The position numbers were made by a program, and so were the translations under genes. Under the pieces are notes generated by a model. That model worked only from the letters and a program-made list of their open reading frames with translations, was not told the origin of the DNA and searched no databases. A DNA stretch of 44,264 nt from Actinomycetota bacterium. Lineage in GTDB: Bacteria > Actinomycetota > Thermoleophilia > Gaiellales > Gaiellaceae. The DNA is taken from positions 1 to 44,264 of the forward strand of contig PLZU01000077.1 of NCBI GenBank assembly GCA_003152275.1, read 5' to 3'. Each line of letters begins with the position of its first letter. The first letter of the stretch is position 1. This document shows positions 16,048-24,120 of the stretch, one piece after another.

Positions 16048-16841
16048 GTAGCGGCGAACAGCCGATCTGCCAGCGGCCGGACCGCGTCGCCCACCCGTAC
16101 GCGTCCCGGGACGGCGACTGCGCCGTAGACGCCGAACGGGAGCGGCTCGTCGCGTCCTTCACGCCGGTAGCGCGCGAGCACGCCGAGTGTGTCGAGATCG
16201 GTGACGCCGCGATCGGGGTCGTGCGAGGTGACGACGCAGCGTCCAACATCGCCGTTCAGCACGATCGTCGCGTCGCCGACGCGCACCTGGGCGCCGAGCC
16301 ACTCGTCTTCTTCGTGTGCCGACACGCCGTCGATCTCGAAGAGCATCCGGAAGCGGCGGCCGTCGACCGGCTCATCGGCGCCCGCTTCTTCGCGGAGCCG
16401 CTCGAGCGAGCCGCGAGAGACGAGCGAGACGGTGCCGCCGCAGTAGCCGCGGTCGGCGGCGTGCTGCTCGGCCCAGAGCAGCGTGAGCGGCCGGCCGACG
16501 AACTTCGAGATCGCGCTCTCCCACGGTCCGAGCACACGGCGCGACGGATGGGGGTGCTCGTACATCTCGGCGTCGACCGCCTCGCCGAGCTCGACGGTGC
16601 CTTCGACGCGCGTGCCGTCCGGAAACGTGAGCGCGAGCTGCCGCGTCTCCTCGTCCCACTGCGGCCGGATGCGCACCATCGGCCCATTGCGCTTGCCGTT
16701 GAACAGGCGTCCGTCCGCGTCGACGAGCCAGAAACGGCGGTTACCGCGGACGCCGTGAGGCTCGAGCTCGACGTCGTCCGGGTGCACGAGTCCGAGCGAC
16801 TTCACGGGCGCGATCGAGATGCGAACGACGCGAGCTTCCAC
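16044..16841 (-). CDS. MOSC-domain protein (YcbX/mARC-like)
   Basis: 265 residues from GTG. The N-terminal MOSC beta-barrel shows ISIAPVKSLG and GVRGNRRFWLVDADGR. The C-terminal MOSC core has RRFRMLFEIDG, GDATIVLNGDVGRCVVTSHDPDRG and a conserved Cys in GRCVVT that would bind the molybdenum cofactor in mARC-type proteins. A ferredoxin domain, found in YcbX, is absent. Likely role: Moco-dependent reduction of N-hydroxylated compounds, by family inference only. Confidence 0.9.
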   Translation of the reverse strand: MEARVVRISIAPVKSLGLVHPDDVELEPHGVRGNRRFWLVDADGRLFNGKRNGPMVRIRPQWDEETRQLALTFPDGTRVEGTVELGEAVDAEMYEHPHPSRRVLGPWESAISKFVGRPLTLLWAEQHAADRGYCGGTVSLVSRGSLERLREEAGADEPVDGRRFRMLFEIDGVSAHEEDEWLGAQVRVGDATIVLNGDVGRCVVTSHDPDRGVTDLDTLGVLARYRREGRDEPLPFGVYGAVAVPGRVRVGDAVRPLADRLFAAT

Positions 16842-16858
16842 CTCTTCAGCTTACGCGG

Positions 16859-17668
16859 CTAGAAGTAGAAGGACGACCAGGCTTGCCACCAGTCGTCGCC
16901 GCGGGCGACGATCAGGCGGGGCCCGGTCACTTCGACGTTCTTGCGGTTGCGGTACTCCTCCAGCCGGTCCGGCGAGGTGAACTCGATCTCGATCTCGCAG
17001 GGCCGGCCCGGGTCGTACGGCTGCACGGCCTTCAAATCCTTCAGAGCGCGCTTCGCGCCAGCCTCGATCATTTCGCGCGCGCGCACCGCAGGAATGTTGC
17101 GCGCACTGAAGCGTCCCAGCCCGACCTTCACCTCGACGGTCGTGAGTCCCTCGCCGAGCAGCGTGCGGCCCTCACGGCACACGGCTCGGTCACCGGTGAC
17201 AAGCAGCACCGGGCAACCCCAGTGGCCGCAGAGCGCGGCGTTGATGCCGGTCTCGCCGACGAGCGTGCCGTTGAAACGGAGGTTCTGCCAGGCCTGGCTC
17301 GACACGGTGTGCGAGAGCACGCCGTCCGGAGTCCCGGCCATCGCGTGCATGCCGACGAAGAGCGCCGCGTCGCAGCCCTCCTCGAGGAACTCCGTGTATT
17401 CCGTCCACTCGTTCTGGACGACGAACTCGCAGTCGGGATCGAGCTCCGCAGGCAAAAGCGAGTTGAAGGTGTAGTCGCCGCCGGCGCCGTGGCAGTCCAC
17501 CACGACGATCTCCTTGGCGCCCGCGGCCTTCGCCCCGCGGACAGCGGCGTTGATCTCCTCGGTGTAGAGCTTGCGGCCCTCGTGGTAGAGAGTCTGGTCG
17601 CCGCCGGTCTGCGCCCACTTGACGATGCCGGCGACGCCCTCGATGTCGCTGATGATGTGAACGCGCAC
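16859..17668 (-). CDS. M55 family D-aminopeptidase (DppA-like)
   Basis: 269 residues from GTG. The N-terminus MRVHIISDIEGVAGIV, the zinc-binding DCHGAGGDYTFN near 59, FVGMHAMAG near 104 and a conserved HTV segment near 120 match the M55 peptidase family. This forms decameric D-aminopeptidases that release N-terminal D-amino acids, for instance from peptidoglycan-derived D-Ala peptides. No dpp transporter genes are adjacent. The upstream gene diverges 31 bases away. Confidence 0.93.
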   Translation of the reverse strand: MRVHIISDIEGVAGIVKWAQTGGDQTLYHEGRKLYTEEINAAVRGAKAAGAKEIVVVDCHGAGGDYTFNSLLPAELDPDCEFVVQNEWTEYTEFLEEGCDAALFVGMHAMAGTPDGVLSHTVSSQAWQNLRFNGTLVGETGINAALCGHWGCPVLLVTGDRAVCREGRTLLGEGLTTVEVKVGLGRFSARNIPAVRAREMIEAGAKRALKDLKAVQPYDPGRPCEIEIEFTSPDRLEEYRNRKNVEVTGPRLIVARGDDWWQAWSSFYF

Positions 17669-17699
17669 GGCGGGACACTACTGCGCTAGCGTCGTCGGC

Positions 17700-18590
17700 G
17701 TGGTCCACGCGCCGTCACCACCGATCGTCGCCGTCCAGCCCGCCGCGGAGATCCGCACGGCCTCGCCGGTCAACGAAGTCACGGTCGACGGAGGGCTCGC
17801 TGCCACACTCGTCGGCGAGACGCCGTCGTGGGAGTACGTGCTCGTGTGGTCGCCCAAGGGAATCGTGGTACGCCCGAACCTCGCGTGCGACAGGCAGGAG
17901 AGCGATCTCGTGCTCGCGGGCGACCGACTCGCGCACGTCTGCTTCGAGGGCAACACAAACACGGTCCTGACGGCGACGCTCCACCGCACGACAAGCGTGC
18001 CGCAGCTTCACACGTCGGCCTTCGTCGTGCTGGCGGGGCATGGATCGCTGATCGCCGGCTCAGCAGGGCGGACGCTGTGGCGCTTCGACCCCGCGGGGAA
18101 GACGAAGCTGCGCACGTACACCGCGTCGATCATCGCGCTCGATGTCGACGGCGCCCGGATCCTCATCGGCCGAAATAAGAGCGTCCTCGAGATCGTGTCG
18201 CGATCCGGAAAGACGCTTACGACATTGAAGATCCCGCACTTGGGCGGCGCGCTTCTGCGGGGCGCGCACATCGCGTCGATCGCGAATCACCGTTTTGTCC
18301 TGAGCGATCTGCAGGGCAAAGCCGTTCGCACACGCCCCGTTGTCGGTGACGCGACGCTCGTCGACGTCGATGGCGATCTCGTCGTCTACAGCTTCGGGAC
18401 GCGGTTGCACCTGTTGCGTCTCAGTGACGGTCGCGACGTCGCGTTGCGCTTCAAGGGGCAGTTCGGCTATGCGAGCGCGAAGCTCTGGCGAGGGGGCGTC
18501 TTCTACACGTACAACGGCAGCAGTGGCAGCAAACCGGGTCACGCCGGCTTCGTCTCCGCTGCCGGCGTGCGAGCGCTGCTTCGTCGTTAG
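17700..18590 (+). CDS. Hypothetical beta-propeller-like protein
   Basis: 296 residues from GTG 17700, the only start codon after an in-frame stop at 17658. I do not recognise a named family. The sequence is made of short beta-strand repeats such as VLVWSPKGIVVRPNLA, GRTLWRFDPAGKTKLRTY, ALDVDGARILIG and VLEIVSRSGKTLTTL, spaced about 40 residues apart, which suggests a WD40/YVTN-like propeller. No signal peptide is visible, although such proteins are often exported. It ends nine bases before the SDR gene and is probably cotranscribed with it. Confidence 0.75.
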   Translation: MVHAPSPPIVAVQPAAEIRTASPVNEVTVDGGLAATLVGETPSWEYVLVWSPKGIVVRPNLACDRQESDLVLAGDRLAHVCFEGNTNTVLTATLHRTTSVPQLHTSAFVVLAGHGSLIAGSAGRTLWRFDPAGKTKLRTYTASIIALDVDGARILIGRNKSVLEIVSRSGKTLTTLKIPHLGGALLRGAHIASIANHRFVLSDLQGKAVRTRPVVGDATLVDVDGDLVVYSFGTRLHLLRLSDGRDVALRFKGQFGYASAKLWRGGVFYTYNGSSGSKPGHAGFVSAAGVRALLRR

Positions 18591-18599
18591 GCTCCGAGA

Positions 18600-19376
18600 G
18601 TGAATACCGGGCTAGCAGGCAAGGGCGTCATCGTCACCGGTGGGTCGGGCGGCATCGGCTCCGCGTGCGCCCGCGCGTTCGCGGCGGAAGGCGCGCGCGT
18701 CATCGTTCACTACCACCAAGGCCGCGATCGCGCCGAGGCGATCGCCGCGGAGCTGCAGGGCGCGACTGCACTCGGCGCCGACCTCACAGACGAAGCGCAG
18801 GTCGACGAGTTCTTCGCGCGAGCGCGCACGGCGCTCGGGAGCGTCGACGTCTGTGCCGCCGTCGCAGGCGTGTGGCCTTCACCGGACGAACCGGTGTGGG
18901 AGCTCCCGCTCGAGCGCTGGGAGCAGACAGTGCGCGCGAACCTCACGGCGACGTTTCTCACGGCTCGCGCCTTCCTGCGCGAGGTCCAGCGGAACGGCCA
19001 CGGCAACCTCGTGCTCGTCGGGTCGACGGCCGGCCGGTTCGGCGAGGCCGGCCACGCAGACTACGCGGCCGCGAAGTCGGCGATCCAGGGCGGTCTGCTG
19101 CTCAGTCTGAAGAACGAGATCGTGCGCGTCGCGGTGGGTGGGCGCGTGAACGCCGTCGCGCCGGGGTGGACGCACTCACCGATGACGCGCGGCGCGCTTG
19201 ATCCCGAGGTCGTCGAGCGAATCTCCCGGACGATGGCGCTACGCAAAGTCGCGACCGCCGACGACATCGCGCGCGCGGTGCTTGTTCTCGCATCCGACGA
19301 GCTCTCGGGCCACATCAGCGGCGAACTCGTCACCGTCGCGGGCGGCATGGAAGGCCGCACGATTCATCCCGAATAG
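18600..19376 (+). CDS. Short-chain dehydrogenase/reductase (FabG-like)
   Basis: 258 residues from GTG. Cofactor site TGGSGGIGSA (T-G-x3-G-x-G) lies near residue 12. The catalytic region is VLVGSTAGRFG with Ser near 143 and YAAAKSAI with Tyr-x3-Lys near 156. The closing segment NAVAPGWTHSPM is followed by a GHISGELVTVAGG C-terminus. All classical-SDR residues are intact. His-Tyr-His after the second strand (VIVHYHQG) suggests NADP preference is not certain. The substrate is unknown. Confidence 0.93.
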   Translation: MNTGLAGKGVIVTGGSGGIGSACARAFAAEGARVIVHYHQGRDRAEAIAAELQGATALGADLTDEAQVDEFFARARTALGSVDVCAAVAGVWPSPDEPVWELPLERWEQTVRANLTATFLTARAFLREVQRNGHGNLVLVGSTAGRFGEAGHADYAAAKSAIQGGLLLSLKNEIVRVAVGGRVNAVAPGWTHSPMTRGALDPEVVERISRTMALRKVATADDIARAVLVLASDELSGHISGELVTVAGGMEGRTIHPE

Positions 19377-19381
19377 AGCGA

Positions 19382-19402
19382 GCGGCGCCATGAAGGCGCC
19401 GC
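19382..19402 (+). terminator. GC hairpin after the SDR gene
   Basis: GCGGCGCC (19382-19389), ATGAA, GGCGCCGC (19395-19402) is a perfect 8-bp stem five bases after the SDR stop. There is no T-run behind it, so it may only stabilise or pause the transcript. Confidence 0.4.
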
Positions 19403-19419
19403 CGCAGGCTCCAGCCGCA

Positions 19420-19646
19420 GGATGATTGCCGTCAGTCCCCCGGGAGGAGTCCGTTCGCTTGATCGGCAACACGGGGCACGGCCTTGAGCGGGTGAAGCAG
19501 CCACGTCAACCGAGTCCGAGGGATAGGTGAAGTCCGCGCAAGCCGCGATACTCAGACTGCATCCGTCGAGCGGCCCCGATGCGGCGGGGGCCGCCCCGGA
19601 GGAAGTAGACACCGAGAGCGGGGCCGGCGGCGGCCCCGCTCTTTTA
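19420..19646 (+). ncRNA. Candidate structured leader RNA / riboswitch of the methionine-synthesis gene
   Basis: About 295 bases without a protein gene lie before the homocysteine methyltransferase/MTHFR gene. GGATG (19420-19424) and CAGTC (19433-19437) can pair with CATCC (19560-19564) and GACTG (19555-19559), closing a domain of about 145 nt. TTGCCG (19426-19431) can also pair with CGGCAA (19464-19469), giving alternative or pseudoknot pairing. A segment GGGATAGGTGAAGTCC ... CCGCGATACT (19520-19551) loosely recalls the cobalamin-riboswitch core, but the AGTCAGGA box is missing, so no class is assigned. The RNA ends in a strong intrinsic terminator. Confidence 0.5.
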
Positions 19647-19648
19647 TT
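19615..19648 (+). terminator. Strong intrinsic terminator just before the metH-like gene
   Basis: An 11-bp stem (19615-19625 with 19632-19642; core AGCGGGGCC / GGCCCCGCT) is followed by TTTTATT at 19642-19648. It stands only 23 bases before the ATG at 19672, the position expected for a riboswitch or attenuator expression platform. Confidence 0.8.
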
Positions 19649-19671
19649 GAGGCTTCGTACACTGACGCGCG

Positions 19672-21474
19672 ATGTCGAGGTTTCTCGAGCGGCTTGCGTC
19701 AGGCCCGCCGATCGTCGCGGACGGCGGCATGGGCGCGCTCCTCGCGAGCGCGGTCGACCGGCTGCGCTGCCCCGAGGAGGCGAACCTCAAAGCGCCCGAA
19801 GCGGTCCTCGACGTGCACCTCGGCTACATCCGCGCCGGCGCGGAGTTGATCGAGACGAACACGTTTGGCGCGAACCGCGCGAAACTCGCCCAGTACTTCC
19901 TCGAGGACGAGTTCGAGCGGATCAACAACGCCGCTGTCAAGCTCGCCCGCGAAGCCCGCGAAATCTCCGGCAAGGAGGTGTTCATCGCGGGCTCGATCGG
20001 GCCGGGCGGCGAGTACGCCGAGCAGGCGCGCGTGCTCGAGGGCCGCGGCGTCGAGCTCTTCTTCGTTGAGACGTTCGCCGACCTCGACGACCTGGAAGCG
20101 GCGGTCGCCGCGCTCCGCTCGGTGTCGAGCCTGCCGATCGTCACGCTCATGAGCTTCGACTCGGCCGGCGACACGCTCGCCGGCGTCTCGGCCGCGAAAG
20201 CAGCCGCGCGGTTGCACACGCTCGACGTCGCCGCGTTCGGCGCGAACCATGGCGCCGGGCCGACGGCTGCCCTGCGCGCCCTCTCCGAGATGCAAGTTGG
20301 CGCACCGCTCGCCGTATTGCCGAACGTGGGCCTTGCGAGCATGTCAGGCAAACGGATCGTCTTCCCACACGCGACACCCGAATATTTCGGCGAGTTCGCC
20401 GCGCAGGCACGCGCGCTCGGTGCACGGATCATCGGTGGTTGCTGCGGCACGACGCCCGCGCAGATCGCCGCCATCCGCACGGCGATCACCGAGAACGCCG
20501 CGCCATCGACGCCCCTGCTCGTCCGTGAGCGGGAGCAGGCGACCCCTGCTGCACACGGCGATGCGGCGACAAAACTCGAGCGGCTGCTCGAGGACGGCAC
20601 CTTCGTCGTCTCCGTACAGCTCGACCCGCCGCTCGGCGCGAACCCTGAGGCACTGATGGCGACCGCGCGAGCAGTACGCGACTCCGGCAAGGCGCAGTTC
20701 GTCGACGTGAACGACAATCCGCGCGCGCGCGCGCGAATGAGCGGGATCATGGCGTCCGTCGCGATCGAGCGGTTCACCGGGGTCGAGACGATCCCACACC
20801 TCACGCCACGCGACACGACAATCGCAGGACTCGAGTCGCAGCTTCTCGGCGCGCACGCCGAGGGCGTGCGCAACATCCTCTCCGTGACGGGCGATCCGCC
20901 GGAGGCCGGCGACTACCCCGGCGCACACGGCGTCTACGAGGTCGACTCGATCGGGCTCGTCGAGCTGATGACGCGACTGAACCGGGGCGAGGACTTCCAC
21001 GGGCGCGCGATCGACGCGCCGACATCGTTTGTTCCGGGCGTCGCAGTCAACCCCACGGCGGACGACCTCGGACTCGAAGCCGAGCGGTTCGAGCGCAAGG
21101 TGGCTGCCGGCGCTCGCTTTGCGATGACGCAGATCCTGTTCGGTCTCGAGCCGCTCGAAGCGTTTCGCGAACGCATCGGCGGCTCATGGCCGATCCCGAT
21201 CATCGTCGGCGTGTGGCCGATCCGAACGTACGAGCTCCTGATTCGGATGCACAACGAGACGCCGGGCATGGTCGTCCCGGCCGACGTTCAGGAGCGCTAC
21301 CGCCGCGCCGGGTCCAACGCGCGCGAGGTCGGCGGGCAGCTAGGGCTCGAGTTGATCGACGGCGCGCGTTCGCTCGCGCACGGCGTGTACGTGGTCGCGC
21401 CGTTTCGTGCGCCAATGAACGTCGTCGACTTCTTGCCTCAGCCGGCGCACGAGCCGGTCGAGACCGGTCGCTGA
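19672..21474 (+). CDS. Bifunctional homocysteine S-methyltransferase / 5,10-methylenetetrahydrofolate reductase
   Basis: 600 residues. The N-terminal half is an S-methyltransferase barrel: ADGGMGALLAS, ETNTFGANRAKL, and GGCCGTTPAQIAAI with the two zinc Cys 257 and 258. The first zinc ligand, usually Cys in a G-x-N-C motif, is His193 (GANHG). From about residue 300 the MTHFR barrel follows (VSVQLDPPLGANPEALMA, EVDSIGLVELM, FAMTQILFGLEPLEAFRERI). The fusion resembles Bacillus YitJ and would make 5-methyl-THF and use it or another donor to methylate homocysteine to methionine. The ATG follows the leader terminator. Confidence 0.92.
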   Translation: MSRFLERLASGPPIVADGGMGALLASAVDRLRCPEEANLKAPEAVLDVHLGYIRAGAELIETNTFGANRAKLAQYFLEDEFERINNAAVKLAREAREISGKEVFIAGSIGPGGEYAEQARVLEGRGVELFFVETFADLDDLEAAVAALRSVSSLPIVTLMSFDSAGDTLAGVSAAKAAARLHTLDVAAFGANHGAGPTAALRALSEMQVGAPLAVLPNVGLASMSGKRIVFPHATPEYFGEFAAQARALGARIIGGCCGTTPAQIAAIRTAITENAAPSTPLLVREREQATPAAHGDAATKLERLLEDGTFVVSVQLDPPLGANPEALMATARAVRDSGKAQFVDVNDNPRARARMSGIMASVAIERFTGVETIPHLTPRDTTIAGLESQLLGAHAEGVRNILSVTGDPPEAGDYPGAHGVYEVDSIGLVELMTRLNRGEDFHGRAIDAPTSFVPGVAVNPTADDLGLEAERFERKVAAGARFAMTQILFGLEPLEAFRERIGGSWPIPIIVGVWPIRTYELLIRMHNETPGMVVPADVQERYRRAGSNAREVGGQLGLELIDGARSLAHGVYVVAPFRAPMNVVDFLPQPAHEPVETGR

Positions 21475-22571
21475 GCCGAGCCCAGAGCGCGCGCGACAAC
21501 CGACGCCGGAATGCCATACCCGGTCGGCGAACCTACCCGTGCCGCGAAGATCGTCGTGCGGACAACGCCGCGCGCGTCCACCGCGGGGCCACCCGAGTTG
21601 CCGTGGCGTACGCGACCCGCGACTGCGGTGATGGTGCGATCGACGGGGCCGTGCCCATACGCGTCGCGCGTGAGCACGCTCGACGTCGAGCCAATGCGTC
21701 CCGGCGTCGCGGTCAGCGGCCCGTTTTCGGGGTAGCCGAGGATTGCGACGGGCGTCCCCGGCGTCGGGTTCGCATAGCGAAGAGGCCGCACCGTCACACC
21801 GCGCACGCGCAGCACCGCGACGTCGTTGTGGGGGTCGAACGAGACGACGTCGGCGTTGTAGGTTCGGGAGCCCGGGATGGCGACGGTCGTGCCGCTCTCG
21901 CCGGCGACGACATGAGCTGCTGTTACGACGAGGTTCCGACGTGCGAACCAGCCGCTGCCCTCGACGCCGATGCCGCACGCGATGCCGACAATCTTGACGA
22001 CCGAGGCTTCGGCATTCCGCACACCGGGCGCGCGCACGATCGCAGGGCTCGCCGCCGTCGACGGCGCGGCAGGTCCAACGATCGACGGGAACGGATCGAC
22101 GCGCGCGAGCAGATGGAGTAGACGAGCCGGCGGCACCGCCTCGTTCAGGTGGCGAACGATCTCGGAGCGCAGAACTTCCCGCCGGATCGCGGTCTGCCCG
22201 GGGACGAGCAGAGCGGTCGCGCCTGCAACCCAGACGATGACGATGCCTGTCAGCGCTCCGACGAGAATGCCGCCGGCGGAGTCGAGGAACCTGAACGGTG
22301 TCAGCTTCAAGCCGCCGCGGAGGAATGAGCCGGCGAGCGACCCGAGCGTCTGCAAGAGCGCCGCGCCCGCGAACGCGCCGAGGAGGCCGGCGAGCGGTGT
22401 CCACGCGGAGCTCGAGCCGCCGGTAAGCAGGTGCGGCGCGATCCGCGAGCCCGCGTATGCGCCGAGGACGAGACCAGCGAGCGACAGTGCGCTCGCGATA
22501 AGCCCGCGCCGCCAGCCACCGATCGCGCAGACGCCGACGACCGCGAGGGCGATCCAGTCGACGGCCGTCAC
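21438..22571 (-). CDS. Membrane-anchored CvpA/trypsin-like serine protease (MarP-like)
   Basis: 377 residues. The N-terminal 125 residues form four hydrophobic segments of the CvpA/colicin-V-production type. The periplasmic C-terminal domain is a chymotrypsin-fold protease with the complete triad His220 (VVTAAHVV), Asp250 (DPHNDVAVL) and Ser326 (GNSGGPA). This architecture matches mycobacterial MarP (Rv3671c), needed for resistance to acid and oxidative stress. The 3' end overlaps the MTHFR gene by 37 nt, tail to tail. It is the last chromosomal protein gene before the island. Confidence 0.94.
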   Translation of the reverse strand: MTAVDWIALAVVGVCAIGGWRRGLIASALSLAGLVLGAYAGSRIAPHLLTGGSSSAWTPLAGLLGAFAGAALLQTLGSLAGSFLRGGLKLTPFRFLDSAGGILVGALTGIVIVWVAGATALLVPGQTAIRREVLRSEIVRHLNEAVPPARLLHLLARVDPFPSIVGPAAPSTAASPAIVRAPGVRNAEASVVKIVGIACGIGVEGSGWFARRNLVVTAAHVVAGESGTTVAIPGSRTYNADVVSFDPHNDVAVLRVRGVTVRPLRYANPTPGTPVAILGYPENGPLTATPGRIGSTSSVLTRDAYGHGPVDRTITAVAGRVRHGNSGGPAVDARGVVRTTIFAARVGSPTGYGIPASVVARALGSAQRPVSTGSCAG

Positions 22572-22626
22572 GACCGCAGTGTTGCAGTACCGTCGGAGCG
22601 GGCGCGGGCTACAATGCCGTGCCCAC

Positions 22627-22700
22627 GGGGGCGTAGTTCAGCTGGTTAGAACGCCGGCCTGTCACGCCGGAGGTCGCGGGTTCGAGTCCCGTCGCTCCCG
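22627..22700 (+). tRNA. tRNA-Asp (anticodon GTC)
   Basis: A 74-nt cloverleaf: acceptor GGGGGCG/CGCTCCC (one G-U pair) with discriminator G, D-arm GTTCAGCTGGTTAGAAC, anticodon stem-loop CCGGCCTGTCACGCCGG with GTC, and T-arm GCGGGTTCGAGTCCCGT. CCA is not encoded. Its 3' half is the integration site of the neighbouring island; the gene is restored intact after insertion. Confidence 0.97.
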
Positions 22701-23827
22701 CTTTCAAAGTCCCCGCTCTCGGGGACTTTTTCTTTCGGCGTGTTCTTCGCCTCGTTTTTCCGATGGGGTGTGGATGGGGCCGTAAGCTCGTCGAGGGCAT
22801 CCAAAACGCCGCGGTTTGCGTCCGGGAAGAGGTGTCCGTAGAGGTCGAGCGTGACGCGTATCGACGAGTGCCCCATCTGCGCCTGCAGGTACTTCGGGTG
22901 CGCACCGACGGCGACCATTAGCGCCGCGTACGTGTGGCGGAGATCGTGGAAGCGGAAGCCGGTCAACGTCGTGCGGCGAACAGCTGGACGGAAGACGCGG
23001 TGACGGAAATTGTCGTCGTTCAGGATCTCGCCCTGCGGCGAAGGGAACACGAGGCCGAGCTCGTTCGGCTTGCGCGCGAGCAGCTGCCGGCGCAGCACGC
23101 GCACGGCGTGCGCAGAGAGGTCGACGCGCCGGCGCGAAGCGCGCGTCTTCACCGGCACGAGCTCGCCGGCATAGGTGCCGTTCTCGACGCGCGCTGTCTT
23201 GGCCTCGAGGTCGACGTTGCGATCGCGGAGCGCGAACAGCTCGCCCTGACGTAGGCCGGTGAGTGCGGCGAGCATGACCATGTTCCCGTAGGGCGCAGAA
23301 GTGTTCGCGGCGAGCTCCTCGACCTCGTGCCACTCGAGGAAGCGCATCTCGCGTTGGTCACGGCGCGGCGCCTTGACGCGGAAGACGGCCTCGTCGACGA
23401 GGTGGCCGCGCTCCTTCGCGTTTGCGAGCACCTGCTTGAGCACGCGCAGGGTCAGCTCAGCTTGGCGTGGCGCGCGCTTCGCAAGCACGGCGATGTGGTC
23501 TTCGACGGCGGCGGACCGGATCTCATCGAGCGGCATCGCACGGAACACCTCGAGGTGTTGTGTGAGGTCTCGCACGCGCTTGAGCGTGGACGCGCGAACC
23601 CGGAGCGCGTAGCGGTCGAGCCAACCGGCAGCGAACTCGCCGAGCGTCTCGGGCGGCGCCTGGTATAGCGCGCCGAGCGACGCCCGCCTTCGCTGCTCGA
23701 GCACGAATCGATCGGCGTCCTTCTTGAGCACGAACGAGCGCGAGCGCTCGCGGCCGTCGAAGCCGATCCAGCGGGCGCGGTAGCGCTTGCTCCCGTCTCC
23801 CACCCGGTACGACTCGACGTGCGCCAT
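22646..23827 (-). CDS. int: Tyrosine site-specific recombinase (integrase)
   Basis: 393 residues from ATG, two bases after the stop of the HTH gene. The N-terminal part has an AP2-like/arm-binding region (YRARWIGFDGRERSRSF) and a SAM-like core-binding domain. The catalytic domain holds Arg (TGLRQGELFALRD), His-x2-Arg (HDLRHTYAALM), His (MGHSSIRVTLD) and the nucleophile Tyr (LYGHLFPD). The last 18 codons run into the antisense of tRNA-Asp, the usual arrangement for an integrase that targets a tRNA 3' end. It catalyses integration and excision at the 48-bp att core. Confidence 0.96.
   Translation of the reverse strand: MAHVESYRVGDGSKRYRARWIGFDGRERSRSFVLKKDADRFVLEQRRRASLGALYQAPPETLGEFAAGWLDRYALRVRASTLKRVRDLTQHLEVFRAMPLDEIRSAAVEDHIAVLAKRAPRQAELTLRVLKQVLANAKERGHLVDEAVFRVKAPRRDQREMRFLEWHEVEELAANTSAPYGNMVMLAALTGLRQGELFALRDRNVDLEAKTARVENGTYAGELVPVKTRASRRRVDLSAHAVRVLRRQLLARKPNELGLVFPSPQGEILNDDNFRHRVFRPAVRRTTLTGFRFHDLRHTYAALMVAVGAHPKYLQAQMGHSSIRVTLDLYGHLFPDANRGVLDALDELTAPSTPHRKNEAKNTPKEKVPESGDFESGSDGTRTRDLRRDRPAF
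22657..22704 (+). repeat. attL: 48-bp direct repeat within tRNA-Asp
   Basis: It begins GCCTGTCACGCC and ends CTCCCGCTTT, covering the anticodon loop through the tRNA 3' end plus CTTT. It is identical to 41173-41220. The match breaks on both sides (G/C before, C/T after), marking the core. Confidence 0.95.
22706..22735 (+). terminator. Intrinsic terminator behind tRNA-Asp
   Basis: AAAGTCCCCG (22706-22715), CTCT, CGGGGACTTT (22720-22729), then TTCTTT. The 10-bp stem lies on the island side of attL, so the element supplies the tRNA terminator; it also sits inside the 3' coding end of the integrase. Confidence 0.8.
22761..22782 (+). repeat. Left candidate integrase arm-type site
   Basis: CGATGGGGTGTGGATGGGGC plus CG holds two GATGGGG copies 11 bases apart. 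A near-identical 22-mer (20 of 22 bases) lies at 41034-41055 just inside attR in the same orientation. Confidence 0.5.
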
Positions 23828-23829
23828 CG

Positions 23830-24099
23830 CTACTCGAACAGCCTAGGCTGAAAGACGTCCAGGGGCTTCGTCGCTTTCGGCCGGCTCCCCTTCTTCGCCT
23901 TGCTCTCACGGCGGTCGGGCTGCTTGCGATCGGCCCCACGGTGCTCGGCGATCCAACCGCGGACCTCGTCGGGGTCGAAGCGGCGGGTCCCGCCGAGCTT
24001 GTAGCTGGGCAGCTCGCCGTTCGCCGCCTGGTCGTAGACCCAGTTCTCGTGCACCCCGAGCAGCTCGGCGACCTGGCGGACGGTCATCATCGACTCCAT
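23830..24099 (-). CDS. Small helix-turn-helix protein, excisionase/AlpA-like
   Basis: 89 residues from ATG 24099, chosen for the strong AAGGAGGAG eight bases before it. Residues 4-55 form an HTH_17/MerR-type winged helix: MTVRQVAELLGVHENWVYDQ ... GELPSYKLGGTRRFDPDEVRGWI. The tail is Lys/Arg-rich. Genes like this, placed directly upstream of a tyrosine integrase, act as excisionase/directionality factors. It shares an operon with int (gap of two bases). Confidence 0.9.
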   Translation of the reverse strand: MESMMTVRQVAELLGVHENWVYDQAANGELPSYKLGGTRRFDPDEVRGWIAEHRGADRKQPDRRESKAKKGSRPKATKPLDVFQPRLFE

Positions 24100-24120
24100 C
24101 GCTGCTCCTCCTTGGATCGA

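Noticed and set aside
19438-19560. SRP RNA, RNase P RNA or group II intron fragment before the methionine gene
   Set aside because: Short matches (GAAGCAGCC, GGTGAAGTCC) exist, but the GGAA tetraloop, P4 core and domain V are absent.
19364-19612. 82-residue minus-strand frame across the leader region
   Set aside because: It overlaps the SDR 3' end and the paired RNA segments, has Ser/Ala-rich composition and no recognisable domain.
22657-22704. Second tRNA-Asp gene at the right island end
   Set aside because: The copy at 41173-41220 has only the 3' half; the acceptor 5' strand and D-arm are missing, so it is an att site.
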